Source: Patescibacteria group bacterium
GTDB taxonomy: Bacteria > Patescibacteriota > Minisyncoccia > Phycocordibacterales > UBA6065
Assembly: GCA_028866595.1 (NCBI GenBank)
Contig: JAGWHV010000023.1
Span: 1-11,688 of the forward strand
Direction: 5' to 3'
Length of the DNA stretch: 11,688 nt
Positions within the stretch are counted from its first letter, which is position 1, and each line of letters starts with the position of its first letter. The position numbers and the translations under genes are program-made. Positions 5,493 to 11,688 of this stretch are shown piece after piece. The notes under the pieces are model-generated. The model did no database searches. It was given only the letters and a program-made list of their open reading frames with translations, and had not been told where the DNA came from.

Positions 5493-7289
5493 ATGACGAG
5501 CGACGAAAAAGTCACATATTTCGGCGAGACCGATTCCCGGAACAAACGCATCAAATTCGGCATCAAGGCCAAGGATCGCACCAAGCACATGTACGTCATC
5601 GGCAAGACGGGCATGGGCAAATCGACGCTCCTCGAGAACATGGCCATCCAGGACATTCAAAGCGGCGAGGGCCTCTGCTTCATCGACCCGCATGGCAAGA
5701 CTGCCGAGCTCCTCTTGAATTACATACCCGAGAATCGCGTTAAAGACGTCCTCTATTTCGCGCCGTTCGATGTCGAGCACCCGATCGCCTTCAACGTCAT
5801 GGAAGACGTCGGCTATGACAAGCGCCACCTCGTCGTCTCCGGCCTTATGTCGACATTCCGTAAGATCTGGGTCGATGCCTGGAGCGCCCGCATGGAATAC
5901 ATCCTCTCGAACACGCTCCTTGCTCTCCTTGAATATCCGGGCGCGACGCTTCTCGGCGTGAACAAAATGCTCTCTGACAAGGCCTACCGCAAAAAAGTCG
6001 TCGACAATATCGGAGACCCGGCGGTCAAATCGTTCTGGGTCGACGAATTCGCCAAATATACCGACCGCTTTGCGGCCGAGGCCACGCCAGCTATTCAGAA
6101 CAAGATCGGTCAATTCACCTCGAATCCGCTCATCAGGAACATCATCGGTCAGCCGAAATCTTCTTTCGACCTGCGCAAGATGATGGATGAGCGCAAGATC
6201 ATCATCGTCAACCTCTCGAAGGGCCGCGTCGGCGAGTCGAATGCCAACCTGCTTGGGGCGATGCTCATCACCAAGGTGTATCTCGCGGCGATGTCCCGCG
6301 CCGATGTCTCGGAGAGCGTCCTTCGCACCTTGCCGAATTTTTATCTCTACGTCGATGAGTTCCAATCGTTTGCCAACGAATCGTTCGCCGACATCCTCTC
6401 CGAGGCTCGCAAGTACAAGCTTAACTTGACGATCGCCCATCAATACATTGAGCAGATGTCCGAGGAAGTCCGGGCGGCGGTCTTCGGCAACGTCGGCACA
6501 ATGATCGTTTTCCGCGTCGGTTCGTACGACGCCGAAGTCCTTGAAAAGGAGTTCGCTCCGCAATTCACCGCCGAAGATATCGTCAATCTCGGCATGTATC
6601 AGATGTATCTCAAGCTCATGATCGACGGAGTGGGGTCCCAGCCATTCTCGGCTCGCGGCCTCGCGCCAACGCCCGCGCCGCCTGTGTCCTTGAGAGAGCA
6701 AGCGATTCAAATGTCGCGAGTCCAGTTCGGCCAACTCCGCTCGGTCGTCGAAGACCACGTTCGTCTCCAGACGCTCGGCGAATCGGCAGCCGCGGCAATG
6801 GTGCCAGCCGCTCCCGCCGCAAGGCCGCACGAGGACAAGCGCGACCGTCGGCCGCAGGCATCCGCGCCGGTTTCAGCATCCGCGCCGGCAGCGGCGTCTG
6901 CGCCGATCGCAGCTCGGCTGCCGGCTCGGCCCGCGAATAATCGCCGCGACAGCCGCGACACGAGAGATAATCAGAACAGAAATCAGGATCGCCGCAATCG
7001 TCCGGCGCCTCCACCGCCGCCTGACGATGTAAGCGACGGCTTCCAAGGCCTTGCCGCTCTCAAGACGCTCACATCGTGGCCGGAACGCAAAGGCGTCACG
7101 GCCGAGAGCAGGCAAGACCTCAAGCAGGCCCTCGCCGCTATCGTAAAAGCGCCTGTGCCACCGCCACCGGCGACGGTCCAGGCTGTTCCGCAAAGACAGG
7201 CCCCACAGCAGAAACCAACTCCGCAGGCGAATCCGGCGGGGAACAAGGAAGTCCCCGAAGATGTCCTTAAGAAGATCCTAGATATGTAA
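5493..7289 (+). CDS. TraG/VirD4-like (T4SS coupling-type) ATPase with disordered tail
   Basis: The 598-residue protein is a RecA-fold pump ATPase of the VirD4/TraG/HerA group. Walker A is GKTGMGKST at 37-45; Walker B is YLYVDEFQSF with D288-E289; a conserved LTIAHQY follows at 312-318. Residues 1-390 form the motor. From about 395 the chain turns into a Pro/Ala/Arg/Gln-rich, probably disordered tail, ending with a short acidic-hydrophobic helix (EVPEDVLKKILDM) that may be a docking peptide. VirD4-type couplers normally begin with membrane helices; here Walker A starts at residue 37 and none is present, so the protein is soluble or recruited by a partner. It may move DNA or protein. No relaxase or other secretion gene is in view. 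The start is supported by the family-like TYFGETDSRN opening. Confidence 0.82.
   Translation: MTSDEKVTYFGETDSRNKRIKFGIKAKDRTKHMYVIGKTGMGKSTLLENMAIQDIQSGEGLCFIDPHGKTAELLLNYIPENRVKDVLYFAPFDVEHPIAFNVMEDVGYDKRHLVVSGLMSTFRKIWVDAWSARMEYILSNTLLALLEYPGATLLGVNKMLSDKAYRKKVVDNIGDPAVKSFWVDEFAKYTDRFAAEATPAIQNKIGQFTSNPLIRNIIGQPKSSFDLRKMMDERKIIIVNLSKGRVGESNANLLGAMLITKVYLAAMSRADVSESVLRTLPNFYLYVDEFQSFANESFADILSEARKYKLNLTIAHQYIEQMSEEVRAAVFGNVGTMIVFRVGSYDAEVLEKEFAPQFTAEDIVNLGMYQMYLKLMIDGVGSQPFSARGLAPTPAPPVSLREQAIQMSRVQFGQLRSVVEDHVRLQTLGESAAAAMVPAAPAARPHEDKRDRRPQASAPVSASAPAAASAPIAARLPARPANNRRDSRDTRDNQNRNQDRRNRPAPPPPPDDVSDGFQGLAALKTLTSWPERKGVTAESRQDLKQALAAIVKAPVPPPPATVQAVPQRQAPQQKPTPQANPAGNKEVPEDVLKKILDM
6858..6905 (+). 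repeat. Short direct repeats encoding ASAP units
   Basis: GCATCCGCGCCGG occurs at 6858-6870 and again at 6876-6888, with a degenerate third copy at 6894-6905. They encode three ASAP-type units in the disordered tail of the ATPase. Such repeats can expand or contract by slippage. Confidence 0.6.
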
Positions 7290-7307
7290 CGCAGCGCCTT
7301 AGGGCGA

Positions 7308-7313
7308 CATTAT
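7308..7313 (+). promoter_or_regulatory. Weak candidate -10 box before the first glycosyltransferase
   Basis: CATTAT sits 8 bases before the ATG at 7322, the same spacing as at the ATPase gene; an overlapping TATAGA lies at 7311-7316. No -35 box is visible, and the gap from the ATPase stop is only 32 bases with no terminator, so read-through from the ATPase gene is equally possible. Confidence 0.25.
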
Positions 7314-7321
7314 AGACACGC

Positions 7322-8527
7322 ATGGCAGCCAAGCGAGCGCTTATATTCTCTCTCGTCTATTACCCCGACTTCATCGGCGGCGCGGAGCTTGCCGTGAAAG
7401 AGATTACCGACAGGATCGCGCCGGACGACATCGAGTTCCATATGATGACGCTTCGAACGGGCGCAGAGCCGACGATAGCGAAGATTGGTAATATCACCGT
7501 CCACCGGATCGGATTTAGGGCCGCGGCTGGACCTCTCCTCGTCGCGAATAAATATCTTTTTCCATTCATGGCCGCGTGCCGAGCGAGCAGACTTAACAAG
7601 GTCGGAGCTTTCGATTTCACCTGGGCGATCATGGCGAATTATGCCGGCTTTGCCGCGCTTTTTTTCAAGATATTCCATATGAACATACCGTTCGTCCTCA
7701 CTCTCCAGGAAGGCGACCCGATCGAATACATTCTCGGCCGGACGCGGATCGTCTCTCGGCTCTTCCGGATGATCTTTACCCACGCCGACAGGATCCAGGC
7801 GATCTCGCGCTATCTCGCCGACTTTGCTCGGAACATGGCGGCGCGCGCCAAAAAGGACGTCGCTGATCGGACGGTCGTCGTACCGAACGGCGTCGATGTA
7901 GACAGATTTTCGCGATTCGTGATCGGCGGAGAGCTCGAAGCCATACGCCGGGAGATAGGGAAAAAGCCAGGCGACGTATTCCTCGTCACCGCTTCGCGGC
8001 TCGTTACCAAGAATGCAGTGGGCGATATCGTCGCCGCTCTTCGATTTTTGCCAGAGAATGTGAGGCTTCTCATCATCGGCAAAGGCGAGCTCGAATCGTC
8101 CCTTCGGGCCCAGGCCAAAAGTCTCGGCCTTATGGATGCCGCCCCGCGCGTCATATTCAAAGGCTTCATTCCCCACGAAGACCTGCCAAAATACCTCCAG
8201 GCATGCGACATATTCGTCAGGCCTTCTCTCTCCGAAGGCTTCGGCAATTCCTTCATAGAAGCGATGGCCGCTGGTCTGCCCGTCATAGCGACGCCGGTAG
8301 GCGGCATCGTCGATTTCCTTCGCGACAAGGAAACAGGCCTGTTCTGTGAGATCGGCTCTCCGGCGGACATCGCTCGCAAAGCCGAAATCTACATACGCGA
8401 CAAGAGCCTCCGCGACGAGATCATCGACAACGCTTTGCATATGGTCGTCGATCACTATGATTGGAAGATCGTCGCTCGCGACATGCGCGAGAAGGTCTTC
8501 GAACCGGTGCTATCATTACGCTCATGA
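7322..8527 (+). CDS. GT4 family glycosyltransferase (first of four)
   Basis: This 401-residue GT-B fold enzyme transfers a sugar from a nucleotide donor with retention of configuration. The N-terminal acceptor domain opens with ALIFSLVYYPDFIGGAEL, the usual glycine-rich GGAE turn. The linker motif PNGVDVDRF is at 188-196. The C-terminal donor domain has the EX7E motif EGFGNSFIE at 305-313, followed by AMAAGLPVIATPVGG. No transmembrane segment is evident, so it likely works at the inner membrane face on a lipid-linked glycan. Its stop overlaps the next start by 4 bases (ATGA), giving translational coupling. Donor and acceptor cannot be told from sequence. Confidence 0.88.
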   Translation: MAAKRALIFSLVYYPDFIGGAELAVKEITDRIAPDDIEFHMMTLRTGAEPTIAKIGNITVHRIGFRAAAGPLLVANKYLFPFMAACRASRLNKVGAFDFTWAIMANYAGFAALFFKIFHMNIPFVLTLQEGDPIEYILGRTRIVSRLFRMIFTHADRIQAISRYLADFARNMAARAKKDVADRTVVVPNGVDVDRFSRFVIGGELEAIRREIGKKPGDVFLVTASRLVTKNAVGDIVAALRFLPENVRLLIIGKGELESSLRAQAKSLGLMDAAPRVIFKGFIPHEDLPKYLQACDIFVRPSLSEGFGNSFIEAMAAGLPVIATPVGGIVDFLRDKETGLFCEIGSPADIARKAEIYIRDKSLRDEIIDNALHMVVDHYDWKIVARDMREKVFEPVLSLRS

Positions 8528-9657
8528 AGATACTCGTCGCCACCGGCATATATCCTCCGCAGATCGGCGGCCCGGCCACGTATTCCAAGCTCCTCTACGA
8601 CGAATTGCCCAAGCGCGGCATCGACGTCGAGGTCGCGAGCTTCGGCGATTTTCTCGGCAAGCCCAAGATCGTCAGGCACTTTCTCTATTTCCGCGAAGTC
8701 TTGCGCAAAGCGGCGGATGTCGATCTCATATATGCCCAAGATCCCGTCTCCGTCGGCTTGCCGGCTCTTGTCGCCGCCCAGATACTTGGCAAAAAGCTCG
8801 TCCTCAAGGTCGTCGGCGACTATGCATGGGAACAGGGGACGCAGAGGTTCGGCGTGACGGACAGGCTCGACGATTTCGCTCGCAACCATTCGCAGTATCG
8901 CTGGCAGGTCCGCTTGCTCAAGCGCGTCGAGATGTACGTCGCCTCTGGAGCCGCCCATATCATCACCCCGAGCAAGTATCTTAAATCGATCATCGTCGAC
9001 TGGGGTATCGATCCGCGCAAGATCTCCGTCGTTTACAACGGCTTCCGGATGCGCCATATACACGAGACGCCCTCGGCTATCCGCCGGAGCCTTGATTGGA
9101 ATAGTCCTATCATCGTCTCCGTCGGTAGGCTTGTGCCATGGAAAGGTATGAAGGAGCTTATCGAGTGCATGCCCGCTGTCGTCGCTTCTGTGCCAGGAAC
9201 TAGGCTCGTCATCATAGGCGAAGGACCCGAGCGCCAGGCTCTCGAACGCCGTAGGAATGAGCTCGGCCTCGGAGCGAGCGTTCTCTTCACTGGCCGGCTC
9301 GACCAAGAGACGCTTTTCAAGTACGTAAAAGCGGCGGATGTGTTCGTACTCAACACGTCGTACGAAGGATTCTCGCACCAGATCATTGAAACCATGGCTC
9401 TTGGCACAACGATTATAACAACGGCGGTCGGCGGAAATATCGAGATAATACGAAACGGCGATAATGGCGTTTTGGTGGCTCCTGGGGCCGTACAGAGCCT
9501 TACAGAGGCTATTATCGGGCTCCTCCAAGAGCCTGAACGGGCGGAAAATCTGGCAAAACAGGCGAAAAAGGACGTGGCTCTCTTTACCGATGAGATCATG
9601 CTCGACAAGGTCGCTGCCGAGCTCGGATATATACACGCCGCGCATTCCCATGAGTAA
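8524..9657 (+). CDS. GT4 family glycosyltransferase (second of four)
   Basis: The protein has 377 residues from the ATG at 8524, whose ATGA overlaps the previous stop. The typical opening MKILVATGIYPPQIGGPATY confirms this start over the in-frame ATG at 8461. Motifs are VYNGF near 170-174, VSVGRLVPWKG, RLVIIGEGPERQALE, and the EX7E motif EGFSHQIIE at 281-289 followed by AVGGNIEII. It probably adds one sugar in the same glycan as its neighbours. A 44-base stretch (9205-9248) is nearly identical to one in the third gene. There is no Shine-Dalgarno; translation likely restarts from the upstream ribosome. Confidence 0.88.
   Translation: MKILVATGIYPPQIGGPATYSKLLYDELPKRGIDVEVASFGDFLGKPKIVRHFLYFREVLRKAADVDLIYAQDPVSVGLPALVAAQILGKKLVLKVVGDYAWEQGTQRFGVTDRLDDFARNHSQYRWQVRLLKRVEMYVASGAAHIITPSKYLKSIIVDWGIDPRKISVVYNGFRMRHIHETPSAIRRSLDWNSPIIVSVGRLVPWKGMKELIECMPAVVASVPGTRLVIIGEGPERQALERRRNELGLGASVLFTGRLDQETLFKYVKAADVFVLNTSYEGFSHQIIETMALGTTIITTAVGGNIEIIRNGDNGVLVAPGAVQSLTEAIIGLLQEPERAENLAKQAKKDVALFTDEIMLDKVAAELGYIHAAHSHE
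9205..9248 (+). repeat. Copy 1 of a 44-base paralogue repeat
   Basis: This segment matches 10349-10392 at 43 of 44 bases, with the first 31 identical. It encodes VIIGEGPER and the following ALER in the second glycosyltransferase. Synonymous sites match too, which is more than protein conservation requires. Confidence 0.7.
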
Positions 9658-10753
9658 GCTCATCATGATATCGACGCGCAATCCAAAGCTCTTCGATGAA
9701 GGTTCGGATGTCCGCGCCCGGATGGCAGAATACGGCACGGTCTTTGACGAGATCCATATCGTGACGTTCTCTTTGCATAGGAGCACTCCGGCCGGCCGGT
9801 CCGCTCTCTCTGGTAATGTCTTCGTGTACCCGACAGGATCTAGGTCAAAGCTCTCGTATGTCCGCGATGCCGCGAGAATCGGCCGCTCGATCATCCGCGA
9901 GCGCGGTTTCGCGCCGGCTGACTCCGTCATCACTGCCCAAGACCCATTTGAGACGGGCCTCGCCGCCTGCAAAATATCCAAAGAGACAGGATTGCCTCTG
10001 CATATCCAGATCCATACCGACCTTTACAGTCCATTTTTCAAAAAAGGCTTGCTCGCCCGGGCGAGGCTCGTCCTGGCAAAGAGGGCCCTCGGCAATGCCC
10101 GGGCAGTAAGGGCTGTCTCGGAGAAGATACGAGCGTCTCTGCCCGATGGCGTGAGAGCGAAGACGTCTGTCCTGCCGATATATGCCGACATCGAGATGTT
10201 CGCCGGCGCTTCACCCATCGATCTCCGGGCAAAGTATCCGCAGTTCGGCAAGGTTGTCCTCATGGCTTCGCGTTTGAGCGTCGAAAAAAACATCCCTCTC
10301 GCTCTAGACGCTTTTTCTTTGATCGCTCCTCATCATCCCGACGGCGGCCTCGTCATCATAGGCGAAGGACCCGAGCGCCCGGCTCTCGAACGGCGGGCGT
10401 TCGCGGCCGGAGTCGCCGAAAAAGTCATATTCGAGCCATGGATGGAACGTCCGATGCTCGCTCGCTTTATGAAGTCGGCGGACGCATTCCTCTCGACGTC
10501 TCTTTTCGAGGGTTATGGCTTGTCGATGCTCGAGGCTCATGCGGCTGGTGCGCCCCTCGTCGCGACAGATGCAGGCATCGCTCGCGAGCTCACTTCCTCC
10601 GTCTGCGAGCCGACTGACGTATCCTGCATCGCTGATCGTCTGGATGCCACCCTTTCCGGATCGATCGAGAACAAACCGTACGCGTATCCGTATCATTCAA
10701 AGGGAGAGCATCTCGAATCATTCCGCCGCGACATCGAGAGAGCTTTGCGGTAA
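9650..10753 (+). CDS. GT4 family glycosyltransferase (third of four)
   Basis: The protein has 367 residues from the ATG at 9650, overlapping the previous gene by 8 bases; the opening MSKLIMISTRNPKLFDEGSD is family-like, so the longer in-frame start at 9464 inside the neighbouring gene is rejected. Motifs are a DLYSPFF acceptor-domain segment, VLPIYADIEMF near 174-184, MASRLSVEKNIPLAL, VIIGEGPERPALE, and the EX7E motif EGYGLSMLE at 287-295 followed by AHAAGAPLVATDAG. The opening (STRN..LF) differs from that of the second gene, so the acceptor is probably different. The donor is unknown. Confidence 0.88.
   Translation: MSKLIMISTRNPKLFDEGSDVRARMAEYGTVFDEIHIVTFSLHRSTPAGRSALSGNVFVYPTGSRSKLSYVRDAARIGRSIIRERGFAPADSVITAQDPFETGLAACKISKETGLPLHIQIHTDLYSPFFKKGLLARARLVLAKRALGNARAVRAVSEKIRASLPDGVRAKTSVLPIYADIEMFAGASPIDLRAKYPQFGKVVLMASRLSVEKNIPLALDAFSLIAPHHPDGGLVIIGEGPERPALERRAFAAGVAEKVIFEPWMERPMLARFMKSADAFLSTSLFEGYGLSMLEAHAAGAPLVATDAGIARELTSSVCEPTDVSCIADRLDATLSGSIENKPYAYPYHSKGEHLESFRRDIERALR
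10349..10392 (+). repeat. Copy 2 of a 44-base paralogue repeat
   Basis: Partner of 9205-9248, with one mismatch in 44 bases. It encodes VIIGEGPERPALER in the third glycosyltransferase. Confidence 0.7.
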
Positions 10754-10768
10754 TCTCGAGCTATATTC

Positions 10769-11688
10769 ATGAGGATCATGGTCATAACCCAAGCAGTCGA
10801 CCGCAAGGACCCCGTCCTTGGCTTTTTTCATCGTTGGATAGAGGAGATGGCTCGCGATTTCGAATCCGTCCTCGTCGTCTGCCTCAAGCGCGGCGACTAT
10901 GACTTGCCCAAGAATGTCGATGTGCTCTCTCTCGGTAAAGAAGAGGGAGGCAGCCGGTCATTGGCCCGTCTCCGGTATATCGGCCGCTTCTACCGGTACA
11001 TCTTTTTCCAAGATTATGATGCCGTGTTCGTTCATATGAATCCCGAATACGTCATCTGGGGTGGTCTGTATTGGAAAATTTTTCGGAAAAAGCTGGGTCT
11101 TTGGTACGCGCACAAATCAGTGACATGGAAATTGCGCGTCGCCGCTATCTTGGCCGACGGATTATTCACTCCTTCGAAGGAGAGCCTGCGAGTGAACAGT
11201 CGCAAGACCATGATCATGGGGCATGGCATCGATACGAAGCGTTTTTCTCCGGCGCCTGCGACGACGAGGCGAGAAGGAGCTTTCTCGGCGATCACGATCG
11301 GCAGATTGTCGCCGTCGAAAGGCTATGAGACGATGCTCGAGGCCATGACACGAATGAAGGCCGACGTCCGGCTTCGGATCGTCGGCGGCGCGGCCGCTCT
11401 TGGAGACGACGTCTATATGGCGCGTCTCCAAGAGATGACATCCTTTCTCCGTCTACAGGCCGCCGTCTCTTTTGAGAAGCCAGTCGTCCATGACGACGTC
11501 CCGGCGGTTCTCCGTTCCGCTGATATATTCATCAATGCAAGCAAGACAGGCAGTCTCGACAAAGCTGTTCTCGAAGCGATGGCCTGCGGCGTGCCTGCCC
11601 TGACTTCGAATGAAGCTTTCGCCGATATGCTCGCGCTGTTCGGCTTGACGTTCCCGTCAGGCGACTCGCAAGCTCTCGCCCTAGCTAT
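10769..11688 (+). CDS. GT4 family glycosyltransferase (fourth of four), 3' end beyond window
   Basis: Translation from the ATG at 10769 stays open to the window edge (306 codons), so the gene is cut only by the window. The N-terminal domain begins MRIMVITQAVDRKDPVLGFF and includes a WYAHKSVTWKLR segment. The linker MGHGIDTKRFSP is the usual NG.D..F equivalent with His in place of Asn. The donor domain shows ITIGRLSPSKGYE and TGSLDKAVLEAMACG, with E269 as the conserved second Glu of EX7E and Gly at 261 replacing the first. This TGSLDK variant is, to my knowledge, a recognised GT4 subgroup, so activity is still plausible. The gene starts 15 bases after the previous stop, without a Shine-Dalgarno, in the same transcription unit. 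Confidence 0.85.
   Translation, partial: MRIMVITQAVDRKDPVLGFFHRWIEEMARDFESVLVVCLKRGDYDLPKNVDVLSLGKEEGGSRSLARLRYIGRFYRYIFFQDYDAVFVHMNPEYVIWGGLYWKIFRKKLGLWYAHKSVTWKLRVAAILADGLFTPSKESLRVNSRKTMIMGHGIDTKRFSPAPATTRREGAFSAITIGRLSPSKGYETMLEAMTRMKADVRLRIVGGAAALGDDVYMARLQEMTSFLRLQAAVSFEKPVVHDDVPAVLRSADIFINASKTGSLDKAVLEAMACGVPALTSNEAFADMLALFGLTFPSGDSQALALA

Noticed and set aside
5406..6830. A 474-codon open frame on the minus strand
   Set aside because: It is antisense to the ATPase gene, which has clear Walker motifs. The translated product is compositionally biased and shows no domain.
9464..9649. Longer start for the third glycosyltransferase
   Set aside because: The extension would lie wholly inside the second glycosyltransferase and lacks family sequence; the ATG at 9650 gives the normal GT4 opening.
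8455..9981. A 508-codon open frame on the minus strand
   Set aside because: It is antisense to two glycosyltransferases with full GT4 motifs. The same codon-bias effect explains it.

Overview
The window looks like chromosomal DNA of a bacterium with moderately high GC (mid-50s by eye), densely packed genes and the standard code (TGA is a stop for MraY and for the zinc-ribbon gene, so this is not a UGA-recoded lineage). Several traits fit Patescibacteria/CPR, perhaps Parcubacteria: a stand-alone TraG/VirD4-like ATPase without a membrane anchor, a short RsmI, an unusual MraY, almost no Shine-Dalgarno sequences, and -10-like boxes a few bases before start codons. This taxonomic call is an inference.

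Layout. Positions 155-3999 lie on the minus strand in two units. One is an ATP-grasp ligase overlapping a putative NlpC/P60-type cysteine peptidase. The other is mraY followed 6 bases later by an Ate/Bpt-like (GNAT-fold) transferase, ending at a hairpin terminator at 30-62. A symmetric AGTATACT box at 4009-4016 sits between the ATP-grasp gene and the divergent rsmI. From 4030 onward everything is on the plus strand: rsmI; a 53-residue zinc-ribbon gene with its own good promoter and terminator; an 89-residue basic helical protein with the only clear Shine-Dalgarno, a structured leader and a terminator; a 598-residue TraG/VirD4-like ATPase with a disordered tail; and then four consecutive GT4 family glycosyltransferases, the last running off the window.

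Function. Two themes stand out. The minus-strand block is centred on the cell envelope: lipid I synthesis (MraY), a possible tRNA-dependent aminoacyl transferase, an ATP-grasp carboxylate-amine ligase and a peptidase. The last four plus-strand genes, tightly coupled by 4- and 8-base overlaps and a 15-base gap, look like a surface-glycan assembly cluster. No tRNA, rRNA, CRISPR array, insertion sequence or integrase was seen. The longest gene-free stretch is 4948-5128 (about 180 bases), which holds a terminator, a promoter and leader hairpins.
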